Both the position numbers and the translations under genes were made by a program. DNA of 64,000 nucleotides from Gammaproteobacteria bacterium (GTDB lineage Bacteria; Pseudomonadota; Gammaproteobacteria; Pseudomonadales; Pseudohongiellaceae), in NCBI GenBank assembly GCA_030828385.1, contig JAURCS010000001.1, forward strand, positions 62,001-126,000. Reading direction: 5' to 3'. Below are positions 45,989 through 56,881 of this stretch, piece after piece. The notes below the pieces were generated by a model. That model saw only the letters and a program-made list of their open reading frames with translations, was not told where the DNA came from and made no database searches. Numbering within the stretch: position 1 is the first letter of the stretch; the number at the start of each line of letters is the position of its first letter.

Positions 45989-47380
45989 CTATTTGATTAC
46001 TTTCTTTGCTGCTTCTATTGCAAGCCTTACCTGTGCCGGCGCAGTGCCGCCAATGTGATTTCTCGCATTAAGTGATCCTTCCAGACTCAATACCGAAAAA
46101 ACGTCCTGCTTTATCTCTGGTGAAAAAACTTGCAGTTCTTCAAGGCTCATTGCCGCCAGGTCCTTGTTTTTTTCAACGCCATAAGAAACCGCTTTGCCAA
46201 CCACTTCATGGGCATCACGAAATGCCATGCCTTGCCTGACCAGATAGTCAGCCAGGTCGGTAGCGGTAGAAAAGCCCTTAAGTGCGGCTGTTCGCATGCT
46301 TTCTTTTTTTGCCTTGATAGCCGGAATCATGTCGGCGAATGCTTTCAGGCAGTCGTTAATTGTATCCAGGGTATCAAACAGAGGTTCCTTGTCTTCCTGG
46401 TTGTCCTTGTTATAGGCAAGAGGCTGAGACTTCATCAATGTCAGCAGGGAAACCAGGTGGCCATAAACGCGGCCGGATTTGCCGCGTACAAGTTCAGGTA
46501 CGTCAGGGTTTTTCTTTTGTGGCATTATTGAAGAGCCGGTACAGAATCTGTCCGGTAGCTCAATGAAATCAAATTGCGCCGAGGTCCAGATAATCAGCTC
46601 TTCGGATATTCTTGACAGATGAGTCATCAATAGACTTGCAGCGGCACAAAACTCTATGGCAAAGTCACGGTCACTGACGGCGTCCAATGAGTTTGCTGCA
46701 GGCTTGTCAAAACCCAATAGCTCAGCGGTCATATTCCTGTCGATGGGAAATGAAGTGCCTGCCAAAGCCGCTGCTCCAAGGGGTGAAATATTAACGCGCT
46801 TTCTGCAATCCTGCATGCGTTCATAATCCCGCTGCAGCATTTCAAACCAGGCCATCAAGTGATGGGCAAAACTTACTGGCTGTGCTGTCTGCAAATGGGT
46901 AAATCCGGGCATGATGGTTTCGGTTTCTTTTTCAGCGAGGCTGATGATGCCTTTCTGAACCTGCCTGATGGCGACAGAAACAGCATCAATACCATCACGC
47001 ATAAATAAACGGATATCAGTGGCGACCTGATCGTTTCTCGATCTACCGGTATGAAGTTTCTTGCCCACATCACCAATCTTTTTGGTTAGAGCCGCCTCTA
47101 TATTCATATGCACGTCTTCAAGACTGACAGACCACTGGAAGCTTTCTGCTTCTATTTCATCCTTTATTTGCCCCAATCCCTGAATAATTTTCTCGCTTTC
47201 TTCAGTAGTCAGAATTTCCTGCTTTGCCAGCATGGTGGCATGAGCGATGGAGCCGGCGATGTCTGCCCGGTAAAGACGCTTGTCAAAGGTGACAGACGCC
47301 GTGAACCGTTCCACGAATTCATCAGTGGCTTCGGAAAAACGACCGCCCCAGAGCTTGCCTGCTTTTGGATCCTGGCTCAT
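45989..47380 (-). CDS. argH: Argininosuccinate lyase
   Basis: A 463-residue fumarase/aspartase superfamily enzyme cleaving argininosuccinate into arginine and fumarate. The active-site loop is [16 protein letters not shown], with the other motifs [14 protein letters not shown]-type ([15 protein letters not shown]) and [12 protein letters not shown]. It is divergent from hemC as in Pseudomonas, with a 196-bp gap. Confidence 0.95.
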   Translation of the reverse strand: MSQDPKAGKLWGGRFSEATDEFVERFTASVTFDKRLYRADIAGSIAHATMLAKQEILTTEESEKIIQGLGQIKDEIEAESFQWSVSLEDVHMNIEAALTKKIGDVGKKLHTGRSRNDQVATDIRLFMRDGIDAVSVAIRQVQKGIISLAEKETETIMPGFTHLQTAQPVSFAHHLMAWFEMLQRDYERMQDCRKRVNISPLGAAALAGTSFPIDRNMTAELLGFDKPAANSLDAVSDRDFAIEFCAAASLLMTHLSRISEELIIWTSAQFDFIELPDRFCTGSSIMPQKKNPDVPELVRGKSGRVYGHLVSLLTLMKSQPLAYNKDNQEDKEPLFDTLDTINDCLKAFADMIPAIKAKKESMRTAALKGFSTATDLADYLVRQGMAFRDAHEVVGKAVSYGVEKNKDLAAMSLEELQVFSPEIKQDVFSVLSLEGSLNARNHIGGTAPAQVRLAIEAAKKVIK

Positions 47381-47576
47381 GTGTGAGTACTTTTAGTTAA
47401 CTAGACAAATAACAAGCCGACGATTATAGCAATGGAGGGGATGGTTGGGGTAGCTTCAGTATTGATAAAGCGTAAAATAGGAATTCCGGCTTTCCAGTGT
47501 CAGTGGCGCGCTGTAACAATTATGCAACAGTTATAAGCATTAATAAGTAGCAGAAAAGGCTGTAAGAGCAGTATCT

Positions 47577-48518
47577 ATGAGCAAGGAAATTCTTCGAATC
47601 GCAACCCGTGAAAGCCCTCTGGCCATGTGGCAGGCTGAATATGTGCAGCAGGCCCTGCTTGATCGCTATCCCGATTTACAGGTGGAACTGCTACCAATGA
47701 CGACCAAAGGTGACCAGATTCTTGATGCCCCCTTGTCGAAAGTCGGCGGTAAGGGGCTGTTTATGAAAGAGCTGGAAGTTGCCATGCTGGAAGGCAGGGC
47801 AGATATCGCGGTTCATTCCATGAAAGATGTCCCGATGTTTTTTCCCGAGGGTTTGATGCTGGCCGTCATCTGTAAGCGCGAGGATTTTCGCGATGCCTTT
47901 GTTTCCAACCAATACGCCAGCTTTGACGCGCTGCCAGCAGGGGCTGTTGTGGGTAGTTCAAGTTTGCGACGTCAGTGTCAGCTAAAGGCCATAAGACCGG
48001 ATATCGAGATCAGGGATTTACGCGGTAATGTGAATACACGCTTGCGCAAACTGGATGAAGGCGAATATGACGCCATTATTCTGGCTGCGGCAGGCCTTAT
48101 TCGTCTCGGCATGTCAGACAGAATTGCCGCTTTCCTTGACACCGCAACTTGCCTGCCGGCTGGCGGGCAAGGCGCTGTGGGGATCGAATGCCGGATTGGC
48201 GATACTGAGACCTTAAAGCTGCTGGAAACTCTTTCCCATCGCGAAACCGCTGTCTGTGTGAATGCGGAACGGGCCATGAATACGGGTCTCAATGGTGGAT
48301 GTCAGGTACCCATAGCCTGCCTGGCAGAATTAGCAGGTACAGGAGCAGAGGAAACCGTTCACATCAGAGGCCTGGTGGGTGAAACTGACGGATCAAAAAT
48401 ATTATTCAGTGAAAGAAAAGGGCCTTCCTCTGAAGCTAATGCACTGGGCAAGGCGGTGGCTGATGAATTGTTGAATCAGGGTGCAGACAGGATTCTGGCA
48501 CAATTTGAGATGTCATGA
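47577..48518 (+). CDS. hemC: Hydroxymethylbilane synthase
   Basis: A 313-residue porphobilinogen deaminase. The dipyrromethane-cofactor cysteine is in [11 protein letters not shown], the catalytic Asp in VHSMKDVP and the [14 protein letters not shown] start is typical. It polymerises four porphobilinogens into hydroxymethylbilane. First gene of the hemCDXY run, followed after 63 bp by hemD. Confidence 0.95.
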   Translation: MSKEILRIATRESPLAMWQAEYVQQALLDRYPDLQVELLPMTTKGDQILDAPLSKVGGKGLFMKELEVAMLEGRADIAVHSMKDVPMFFPEGLMLAVICKREDFRDAFVSNQYASFDALPAGAVVGSSSLRRQCQLKAIRPDIEIRDLRGNVNTRLRKLDEGEYDAIILAAAGLIRLGMSDRIAAFLDTATCLPAGGQGAVGIECRIGDTETLKLLETLSHRETAVCVNAERAMNTGLNGGCQVPIACLAELAGTGAEETVHIRGLVGETDGSKILFSERKGPSSEANALGKAVADELLNQGADRILAQFEMS

Positions 48519-48581
48519 CGCGCCATTTCCAATGATTACATTCGCAAAGAAATCGCCAGAGCTGAAGGAACCCTCCCACTA

Positions 48582-49337
48582 ATGCTTGAAGGCAAGTCTA
48601 TCTGGATTACCCGACCTGAAGGACAGGCTGAAAGTCTTGTTATGAGTCTGGAAGAAGGCGGTGCCCGCCCCAGCCTGTTGCCCATGCTCGCTATTTCTCC
48701 TGTTGCCCTGGATGAAAACATCAAGGCGACAATATTGTCACTGGATCAGTATGACCTGTTATTTTTTATCAGTACCAACGCCGCGACACTGGGAGGGGAG
48801 TTGATTCATAATTACTGGCCGCAGTTTCCCGAGCAACTGGCCATTTACAGTGTTGGCCCGACCACTGCCAGGGTTATAGAAAGCTATGGTTTGAAAGCGG
48901 AGTATCCAGTTGAGCGCATGAGTAGTGAAGGTCTGCTGGCGCTTGCATCACTGGCGCAGCTGGAGGGCAAGAAAGCGCTTATTGTGCGCGGTGTTGGCGG
49001 ACGTGAATTACTGGCTTCAGCCTTGCGCGAACGAGGGGTACTGGTAGATTACCTCGAGTTATACCAGCGCACCATGCCGGCATACGAGCCGGGTTACCTT
49101 GCCAATAGTCTGGCTAATGAGCCTCCGGCGGCTGTTATCGTGACCAGTGCAGAAGCGCTAGCCAATTTTTCGGCATTGCTACAGCGGGATAATGTCAACG
49201 CAGGTTCTGTGCCGCTGTTTGTTTCTTCACCGCGTATTGCCGAGAATGCAGCGGAATTGGGGTTTGTGCAGACTATTACCATGTCAGGAGCAGACGATAG
49301 GGCTATAATCGAAAGCCTGAAAACACATCTTCACTGA
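48582..49337 (+). CDS. hemD: Uroporphyrinogen-III synthase
   Basis: A 251-residue HemD with the typical two-lobed weakly conserved sequence: SIWITRPEGQAESL, LLFFISTNAATLG, IYSVGPTTARVI and the late motifs IVTSAEALANF and VSSPRIAENAAELGF. It closes and inverts ring D of hydroxymethylbilane. Located between hemC and hemX. Confidence 0.92.
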   Translation: MLEGKSIWITRPEGQAESLVMSLEEGGARPSLLPMLAISPVALDENIKATILSLDQYDLLFFISTNAATLGGELIHNYWPQFPEQLAIYSVGPTTARVIESYGLKAEYPVERMSSEGLLALASLAQLEGKKALIVRGVGGRELLASALRERGVLVDYLELYQRTMPAYEPGYLANSLANEPPAAVIVTSAEALANFSALLQRDNVNAGSVPLFVSSPRIAENAAELGFVQTITMSGADDRAIIESLKTHLH

Positions 49338-49344
49338 GAACCGG

Positions 49345-50577
49345 ATGAGCAATAAAGAAAACACCCCCGCACAGAATAAAGGTGAGCAGCAGAGCGCGGC
49401 GAACAGCGGCGCAGGCGCTGCGGGTGAAAAAACAGGTTCGCTCAGGACTGCCAGTGCTGCATCTCCGGCGCGCCCTTCAGGTAGCAAAGCTGGCGGCAAC
49501 TTCAGTCTGTTCCTTAATATTCTTCTGTTGGCCGCGATTGCTGTTCTTGCTTATTTTATGTACGAGCAGGACAAGGTCGTAAAGGTTTTGTTTGAACAAC
49601 AAAATAGTCTCAGTAGCGAGCGTATTAACACTGGCGCACAGGTCAGCCAGTTGCAATCTTCCTTGCAGTCACTGGGAAGTCAGTTACAAGATCAGCTGGC
49701 AGAAACACAGCAGGCATCTGCTTCTCTCACCCGTAACCTGATCCAGCAGTCCATGCAGGAACAGGATGCAGAAATTGAACGTCTGCAAAACGAATTGATC
49801 AGCACCCGTCTGAGAATTAACTCCAATAATCCGGGGGCAAGCCAGCAATGGTTGCTGGCAGAAGCTGCTTCATTATTAAGGCTGGCACAGCAGCAGATGG
49901 TGGTAGCGCGAAATGTAAGAACTGCCCAGGCACTTTTCATTGCAGCGGACGATGTGCTGAAACAGATTGATGATCCTGCCATTTTTTCTGTGCGGGAAGT
50001 TCTTGCCGGAGAACTGGCGGCTATTCGTGGCGTCTCCGAAGTGCCAATACAGGATATTTATCTACAGCTTGGGGCGATCTCGCAGCAGCTGGAATCACTG
50101 CAGGTGAATAATGATCTGCAACAGCAGGTAGCAGCAGGGGAGCGAGTTGCACTGTTAAATAATGAGCGTGTTGAAGAACCTGGCTTGCTGTCACAGTTTT
50201 TTTCAAGCCTGGGCAATCTTGTAAACCGGTTTCTCGTTGTCAGGCGACGTGATACGCCTCTTGATGCTTTGATGACTCCAGGGCAGGAAGCGGCCCTGTT
50301 ACAAACGGTGCGTCTGCAACTGGAGCAGGGTAGAACCGCGCTGTTAAAAGGCGAGCAGGAAATATATAGCGCCAGTCTTTTGCAGGCGCGTAACAATATT
50401 AATAATTACTTGTCCGGCGAAGCTTCCATGAAGAACAGCATACTTGCCAGTCTCGATGGCCTGATTAACAGACGCATTGTCACCGAAGGCCCGCCCCTGA
50501 TACGCACCCGCAGCGCACTTGACCAGATCATTTTGGCCGGTGAACTGGCGAGTGGAAGGATACAGCCGCCAGAATGA
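49345..50577 (+). CDS. hemX: HemX-family membrane protein
   Basis: A 410-residue protein with an Ala/Gln-rich cytoplasmic N-terminus, one membrane helix (about residues 54-72) and a long coiled-coil periplasmic part ending in a conserved domain (SSNN-type GASQQWLLAEAASLLRLAQQ). HemX is always next to hemD and hemY; despite the name, no methyltransferase activity is visible here. Its stop overlaps the hemY start (ATGA). Confidence 0.88.
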   Translation: MSNKENTPAQNKGEQQSAANSGAGAAGEKTGSLRTASAASPARPSGSKAGGNFSLFLNILLLAAIAVLAYFMYEQDKVVKVLFEQQNSLSSERINTGAQVSQLQSSLQSLGSQLQDQLAETQQASASLTRNLIQQSMQEQDAEIERLQNELISTRLRINSNNPGASQQWLLAEAASLLRLAQQQMVVARNVRTAQALFIAADDVLKQIDDPAIFSVREVLAGELAAIRGVSEVPIQDIYLQLGAISQQLESLQVNNDLQQQVAAGERVALLNNERVEEPGLLSQFFSSLGNLVNRFLVVRRRDTPLDALMTPGQEAALLQTVRLQLEQGRTALLKGEQEIYSASLLQARNNINNYLSGEASMKNSILASLDGLINRRIVTEGPPLIRTRSALDQIILAGELASGRIQPPE

Positions 50578-51806
50578 TTCGACCTTTTATCTACAGTCTT
50601 GTCGCGCTTGGAGTAGGTGCCTGGCTTTACACCATGCTTGGTGATGATCCGGGTTATGTGCTGATTTCCTTCGCTACCTGGTCAGTGGAAAGTACCCTGG
50701 TTGCCCTGGTATTGTTTCTGCTGGTCCTGCTGGTTCTTGTTTTTGGCTTTTATAAACTCCTTGCAATGCTCAATCCACTTGGTCTGTTGAAAGGGGATTC
50801 ATGGTTTGGCGCGTCGCGCCGCAGAAAAGCCGCCGCCGCTGCCAGCGAAGACGGCTTGCGTCTGTTATTACTGGGCCACTGGCAGGATGCCTATAAATTA
50901 CTGGTTGAGAATGCGGGCCGAGTCGACAGCCCGGTATTCAATTACCTTGCCGCAAGTCTGGCTGCCTGGCAACGCAAAGATGATGCCTCGTGGAACTACT
51001 GTCTGGAGCAGGCCGCACGTAAAGCAGGCACATCCAGTCCCGCTATCAAGTCTCTGAAAGCCCTGCTTGAGTTCCGCTCCGGAAAAATTGAACAAAGCCT
51101 GGCGATTCTCATCGCGTTGGATAGAGAAGCCCCTGGTAGTCCCTATGTGTTAAACCTGATCATGAACTGTTATCTCACTTTGCAGGATTGGGAAAAGCTC
51201 GGAACCTTGATGCCTGCACTGGAAAAACACAAGGTGGTTAATGCTTCAGAAATGCTTCGCCTGCAGGCAAAAATTGCTGCCCATAGTTTGAGTCGAATCA
51301 ACCTGCAAAACGGCACTGCCAGTCTTTTAAAAAGTCAGTGGCAAAGCATGGACAAGGAAGTAAAGCGCAACGAAGAAATGACGCTGGTCTACATGGAAAA
51401 GTTGCAGGAATTTTTACTGCCTGAAGAAGCCCTGGCAGTGGCATTGGCCTTCCTTAAAAAACAGTGGAGCGATCAGGTCGTTTTAAAAACAGGTTTTCTG
51501 GATGCCGCTGAACCTGGCAGATTATTGGTGCAGCTGGAACAATGGATAAAGGAAAGGCCTAGTAATCCGGCATTGATGCTCAGCCTGGGTCGCGTCAGTT
51601 TACGCAACAAACTATGGGGCAAGGCCAGGGAATATTTTGAAAGCAGCCTGCGTTTTTCAAAGAGCAAGGCTCTTTCTGCAGAAGCCAATGCCGAGTTAGC
51701 CCGACTGATGGACCATCTGGGTGAACATGCACACAGTGCTTCTCTTTATAGAAAAGCCCTGGCGCAGTTGGAGCATCGCTTGCCTGAATTGCCTATGCCG
51801 GAATGA
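50574..51806 (+). CDS. hemY: HemY-family TPR membrane protein
   Basis: A 410-residue protein with two N-terminal membrane helices (about 3-20 and 38-62) and a TPR-rich soluble part (LGHWQDAYKLLVENAG, ASLAAWQRKDDASWNYCLEQA, LWGKAREYFESSL). It is the gammaproteobacterial HemY of the hemCDXY operon, unrelated to protoporphyrinogen oxidase HemY of Bacillus. The role is thought to be scaffolding late heme steps. Confidence 0.88.
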   Translation: MIRPFIYSLVALGVGAWLYTMLGDDPGYVLISFATWSVESTLVALVLFLLVLLVLVFGFYKLLAMLNPLGLLKGDSWFGASRRRKAAAAASEDGLRLLLLGHWQDAYKLLVENAGRVDSPVFNYLAASLAAWQRKDDASWNYCLEQAARKAGTSSPAIKSLKALLEFRSGKIEQSLAILIALDREAPGSPYVLNLIMNCYLTLQDWEKLGTLMPALEKHKVVNASEMLRLQAKIAAHSLSRINLQNGTASLLKSQWQSMDKEVKRNEEMTLVYMEKLQEFLLPEEALAVALAFLKKQWSDQVVLKTGFLDAAEPGRLLVQLEQWIKERPSNPALMLSLGRVSLRNKLWGKAREYFESSLRFSKSKALSAEANAELARLMDHLGEHAHSASLYRKALAQLEHRLPELPMPE

Positions 51807-51808
51807 CT

Positions 51809-51879
51809 TAAGCGGAAAAAAGATGAAGGAAAAAGGATAAAGGTGAGCGGAGTAACAAGTTGCAAGTTGCAAGTCTCAA
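51809..51879 (+). repeat. Composite heptamer array (purine-rich class then GTNNCAA)
   Basis: From 51809 the sequence divides into 7-nt words in constant register: TAAGCGG, AAAAAAG, ATGAAGG, AAAAAGG, ATAAAGG and TGAGCGG. It then passes with a one-base offset of the reading frame into GTAACAA, GTTGCAA, GTTGCAA and GTCTCAA (51852-51879). The first words recur in almost the same order at 59042-59083. It lies just after the hemY stop. Confidence 0.65.
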
Positions 51880-51935
51880 GTGAAAATAAGGATTCCTGAT
51901 ATATTGCGTTAGATGTCTGGCAAGCGACAATCTTG

Positions 51936-51984
51936 CTTGTCTCTTGTCTCTTGTCTCTTGTCTCTTGTCTCTTGTCTCTAGTCT
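51936..51984 (-). repeat. Tandem heptamer CTTGTCT, six exact units plus one variant
   Basis: CTTGTCT is repeated six times (51936-51977), then CTAGTCT. On the minus strand the unit is GAGACAA, close to the GTNNCAA family. The last unit covers the ubiD stop codon (51980-51978), so the array has grown up to, or into, the end of the gene. Confidence 0.85.
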
Positions 51985-53453
51985 TCTTGATCGAAAATAC
52001 CCAGTTCGTCCCAGATAGAATCAATTTTATTTTTTACGTCTTCCGACATGCTGATGGGGGTGCCCCATTCGCGGGTGGTTTCACCGGGAAATTTTGAGGT
52101 GGCATCGAAGCCGATCTTTGAGCCGAGGCCAGAAACCGGTGAGGCAAAATCAAGATAATCAATGGGCGTGTTTTCTATGATGACTGAATCCCTTGCCGGA
52201 TCCATTCGGGTTGTCATTGCCCAGATAACATCCTGCCAGTTTCTTACGTCCACATCATCGTCTGTCACAATAATAAATTTGGTATACATAAATTGGCGCA
52301 GGAATGACCATATTCCCATCATTACGCGTTTGGCATGCCCGGGATATTGCTTCTTCATACTGACCACAGCCATACGATAGGAACAGCCTTCCGGCGGGAG
52401 ATAGAAATCAACGATTTCAGGAAACTGCTTTTGCAGTATCGGCACGAATACTTCATTCAATGCCACACCCAGTATGGCGGGCTCATCTGGCGGCCTGCCA
52501 GTGTAGGTGCTGTGATAAATCGGATCCTTGCGATGAGTGATTCTGTCCACGGTAAAAACCGGAAATTGTTCGACTTCGTTGTAATAACCAGTGTGATCAC
52601 CAAAAGGTCCCTCATCGGCAACTTCATCGAGGTCAAGATGACCTTCGAGGACAAATTCAGCCGAGGCGGGGACTTGAAGTGAGTTGCCGATTGAGTTGGC
52701 GACTTCGGTTTTACTGCCCCTGAGCAATCCGGCAAAACCATATTCCGACAGGGTGTCAGGTACAGGGGTGACGGTGCCAAGGATGGTCGCTGGATCTGCA
52801 CCGATAGCTATTGAGATCGGAAAAGGTTCACCGGGGTGTGCTACTTTCCACTCACGGAAATCAATGGCGCCACCACGATGCGCAAGCCAGCGCATAATCA
52901 GCTTGTTCCTGGACAGCAACTGCATACGGTATATGCCAAGATTTTGTCTATCCTTGTGCGGTCCACGGGTAATCACCAGCGGCCATGTGACCAATGGCGC
53001 TGCATCACCAGGCCAGCAGGTCTGAATAGGCAATAAACCAAGATCCACATCATCGCCTTCAATGACGACTTCCTGACAAGGAGGTTTTTTTACCAGTTTA
53101 GGTGAAAGGTATAAGGCATTTTTAAATTTGGGGGCCTTGTCGAGCAGGTCTTTCCAGCCGGTTGGCGGCTCAGGTTCCTTAAGAAAGGCCAGCAGTTTAC
53201 CCACATCACGCAAGGCGCTGACATCTTCCTGACCCATACCCATAGCAACGCGTTTCGGCGTACCAAACAGGTTGCCCAGTACAGGGATGGAGGAGCCTTT
53301 GGGGTTTTCAAATAAGAGGGCTGGACCTTGCTGCTTGAGAGTGCGGTCGCAGATTTCGGTAATTTCCAGGTCAGGATCAACTTCGGTGGTGATGCGTTTT
53401 AATTCGCCGGCAGCTTCAAGTGCCTGGATAAAGTCACGCAGATCCCTGAACAT
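51978..53453 (-). CDS. ubiD: UbiD-family prFMN-dependent decarboxylase
   Basis: A 491-residue enzyme decarboxylating polyprenyl-4-hydroxybenzoate in ubiquinone synthesis with prenylated FMN. Family features include [19 protein letters not shown] at the N-terminus, the central [16 protein letters not shown] and [15 protein letters not shown], which carries catalytic acidic residues. The stop codon lies inside a heptamer repeat. It is convergent with hemY. Confidence 0.94.
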   Translation of the reverse strand: MFRDLRDFIQALEAAGELKRITTEVDPDLEITEICDRTLKQQGPALLFENPKGSSIPVLGNLFGTPKRVAMGMGQEDVSALRDVGKLLAFLKEPEPPTGWKDLLDKAPKFKNALYLSPKLVKKPPCQEVVIEGDDVDLGLLPIQTCWPGDAAPLVTWPLVITRGPHKDRQNLGIYRMQLLSRNKLIMRWLAHRGGAIDFREWKVAHPGEPFPISIAIGADPATILGTVTPVPDTLSEYGFAGLLRGSKTEVANSIGNSLQVPASAEFVLEGHLDLDEVADEGPFGDHTGYYNEVEQFPVFTVDRITHRKDPIYHSTYTGRPPDEPAILGVALNEVFVPILQKQFPEIVDFYLPPEGCSYRMAVVSMKKQYPGHAKRVMMGIWSFLRQFMYTKFIIVTDDDVDVRNWQDVIWAMTTRMDPARDSVIIENTPIDYLDFASPVSGLGSKIGFDATSKFPGETTREWGTPISMSEDVKNKIDSIWDELGIFDQED

Positions 53454-53553
53454 TACTCAGCCTCGGATAGGGTGTTATGGAAAGGAAGTAACAATTATAT
53501 AAAACGTAGCAGTCTCGAAGAAGCTGATAAATAATCAGTGAGCTGAATTCGAA

Positions 53554-54813
53554 CTATTTACGTTTCATTGACTTGAAAAATTCTTCGTTGGTCTTGGTGT
53601 CCTTGAGCTTGTCGAGAATGAACTCTGTTGCGGGAACATCTTCCATTGAAGTAAGCAGCTTGCGCAGAATCCAGATACGTTGCAGTTCTTCTTCGGTGGT
53701 CAGCAGATCTTCCCGACGGGTTCCTGAGCGACGTACATTGATTGCCGGGTAAACGCGTTTCTCGGCCATCTTGCGATCCAGATGCAGTTCCATATTACCG
53801 GTACCCTTGAACTCTTCATAAATAACTTCGTCCATTTTGGAACCGGTTTCAATCAGGCAAGTAGAAATAATGGTAAGGCTGCCGCCTTCTTCTACATTTC
53901 TCGCTGCACCAAAAAATCGTTTCGGTCTTTCCAGAGCGTGGGCATCAACACCACCGGTGAGTACCTTGCCTGAAGACGGAATGATTGTGTTATAGGCGCG
54001 GGCCAGACGCGTCATGGAGTCAAGCAGGATAACCACATCTTCCTTATGTTCTACCAAACGCTTGGCTTTTTCAATGACCATCTCGGCAACCTGTACATGG
54101 CGTGCAGGCGGCTCATCAAATGTACTGGCAACTACTTCGCCGCGTACCGAACGCTTCATTTCTGTTACTTCTTCAGGACGCTCATCGATTAAAAGAACGA
54201 TTAGTCTGCAATCTGGAGAATTGCGTGTAATTGATTGTGCGATATTCTGAAGTATCAGGGTTTTACCCGCTTTCGGTGGAGACACAATCAGACCACGCTG
54301 ACCTTTACCAATGGGTGCAACCAGATCAATAACGCGGGAGCTTAAGTCTTCCGAGCTGCCATTACCGGCTTCAAGAACAATGCGTTCATCGGGAAAAAGT
54401 GGCGTGAGATTTTCAAAAAGGATTTTGTGTTTGGCATTTTCGGGTTTATCAAAATTAATTTCGTTAACTTTCAGCAATGCAAAGTAACGCTCACCATCTT
54501 TGGGTGGCCGGATTTTTCCGGCAATAGTATCGCCCGTTCTTAAATTAAAGCGCCTGATCTGGCTTGGAGATACATAGATATCATCCGGTCCCGCAAGGTA
54601 GGACGCATCTGCAGAGCGAAGAAATCCAAATCCATCCTGCAGTATTTCAAGAACACCATCACCATATATGTCTTCGCCATTTTTCGCATGGCGCTTGAGC
54701 ATGTGGAATATGACATCCTGTTTCCGTGTTCGGGAAACATTGTCCAGGCCCATCTCGTGAGCAGCTTCGATTAATTCAGATATAGGTTTGGTTTTTAATT
54801 CAGAAAGATTCAT
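53554..54813 (-). CDS. rho: Transcription termination factor Rho
   Basis: A 419-residue hexameric helicase. The N-terminal RNA-binding domain contains GFGFLRS; the Walker A is [14 protein letters not shown], Walker [17 protein letters not shown] and the R-loop [20 protein letters not shown]. It ends transcripts at C-rich untranslated sites. It is followed upstream (minus strand) by a 362-bp leader region and trxA, the conserved trxA-rho order. Confidence 0.96.
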   Translation of the reverse strand: MNLSELKTKPISELIEAAHEMGLDNVSRTRKQDVIFHMLKRHAKNGEDIYGDGVLEILQDGFGFLRSADASYLAGPDDIYVSPSQIRRFNLRTGDTIAGKIRPPKDGERYFALLKVNEINFDKPENAKHKILFENLTPLFPDERIVLEAGNGSSEDLSSRVIDLVAPIGKGQRGLIVSPPKAGKTLILQNIAQSITRNSPDCRLIVLLIDERPEEVTEMKRSVRGEVVASTFDEPPARHVQVAEMVIEKAKRLVEHKEDVVILLDSMTRLARAYNTIIPSSGKVLTGGVDAHALERPKRFFGAARNVEEGGSLTIISTCLIETGSKMDEVIYEEFKGTGNMELHLDRKMAEKRVYPAINVRRSGTRREDLLTTEEELQRIWILRKLLTSMEDVPATEFILDKLKDTKTNEEFFKSMKRK

Positions 54814-55175
54814 GGTGTAAATGCAGCTAATTTATTTAGGAGGCGAACGGCGTAGTTCGACTAATTGGAGGTTAGGATTTAAAAGTCTTAATTAATCAGT
54901 AACGATTATACTTTTGATTTTTTTATTTTCTTGCGGGTTATTCGGGTTAATTGCTCTAGGAAAAGATGTCGGAGAGACGAGTACGTAAGTAATCTATCAC
55001 CCCAATATGCAGGTGTCCAGAAAAAATATACTGATTTTTTATAGGAAAAATAGTGGATGTAACTGAACGACAATTAAAAATGGCTCTAAGGACATCATTT
55101 TTTGTAAATCAAAGTCATACTTCAGAGCCATTATTACCATTCAGCCATACTAAATGTGATAGCAGTGAGTTGCTA
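54814..55175. other. Intergenic region, 362 bp, trxA to rho (rho leader)
   Basis: The part nearest rho (to ~54850) contains an AGGAGGC-like stretch read on the plus strand; on the minus strand a TATAAT lies at 54910-54905, about 90 nt before the rho start, without a good -35. An inverted repeat of 9 bp (55079-55132) and the trxA hairpin (55158-55177) are also here. rho leaders are autoregulated in E. coli; nothing here proves it. Confidence 0.45.
55079..55132. repeat. 9-bp inverted repeat with 36-nt spacer
   Basis: AATGGCTCT (55079-55087) and AGAGCCATT (55124-55132) are perfect inverted copies. The flanks continue to pair with one bulge (AAG against CTTC). It could be an mRNA hairpin in the trxA 3' region or a small repeat element. 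Confidence 0.4.
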
Positions 55176-55177
55176 TC
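55158..55177 (-). terminator. Hairpin at the trxA stop codon
   Basis: GATAGCA (55158-55164) and TGCTATC (55171-55177) form a perfect 7-bp stem with a 6-nt loop that begins inside the trxA stop codon. The following sequence on the minus strand is ACATTTAG, so it is at best a weak terminator. Confidence 0.35.
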
Positions 55178-55502
55178 AGATACTGCTATCGAGAAATGCT
55201 GCTAATTGGGATTTTGATAATGCGCCAACTTTTTTGGCGTCTGCATTACCATTTTTAAACAGGATTAATGTAGGAATACCCTTAACATTATACTTGGGCG
55301 CTGTTTCAGGATTTGCTTCCACATCAAGTTTGCAGATTTTTACTTTACCGGCATATTCTTCAGCAATCTCTTCAAGTACTGGCGCTATCATTTTGCAGGG
55401 TCCGCACCATTCGGCCCAGAAATCAACGAGCACAGGGCCGGTTGCATTGAGGACATCTTCTTCAAAACTGTCATCTGTTACGTGGGAGAGGTTTTCGCTC
55501 AT
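55176..55502 (-). CDS. trxA: Thioredoxin 1
   Basis: A 108-residue thioredoxin with the active site WCGPC (C33 and C36), preceded by [18 protein letters not shown] and followed by the conserved cis-Pro region [13 protein letters not shown]. It is the general cytoplasmic disulfide reductant. Located upstream of rho on the same strand, the usual order. Confidence 0.96.
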   Translation of the reverse strand: MSENLSHVTDDSFEEDVLNATGPVLVDFWAEWCGPCKMIAPVLEEIAEEYAGKVKICKLDVEANPETAPKYNVKGIPTLILFKNGNADAKKVGALSKSQLAAFLDSSI

Positions 55503-55670
55503 TGTGGTTTCCTTGAAATGGTGATTATTGAATTACGGAATCATTCAGTAGGTTAATAATAAGGGCAAATTGTGACTATTCAAGTGAATAAGCGCAATAT
55601 TACTGAAACTGTAATTGGCCAGTACGATTACCCTGGCTGGTTCCAGCTTCTGCTCTTCTTTTTTATCGGG

Positions 55671-56714
<1,044 letters not shown>

Positions 56715-56881
56715 CTATTTCTGCTGTCCCCACTGTTTACCAGTAATATTGCCAGTCAATATGTCTGTAAATGAGGGCGACACTATATAACATTACGCCG
56801 CACGGAGTAAGCTTTGAGGGTTTTTCCGGTCTGTTCTGCTACTGACCAAATTGCCCGCAAATCAAGATAATAAGAAAATCT

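Noticed and set aside
51936-51984. CRISPR array
   Set aside because: The units are 7 nt and contiguous without spacers, and no cas genes are present.
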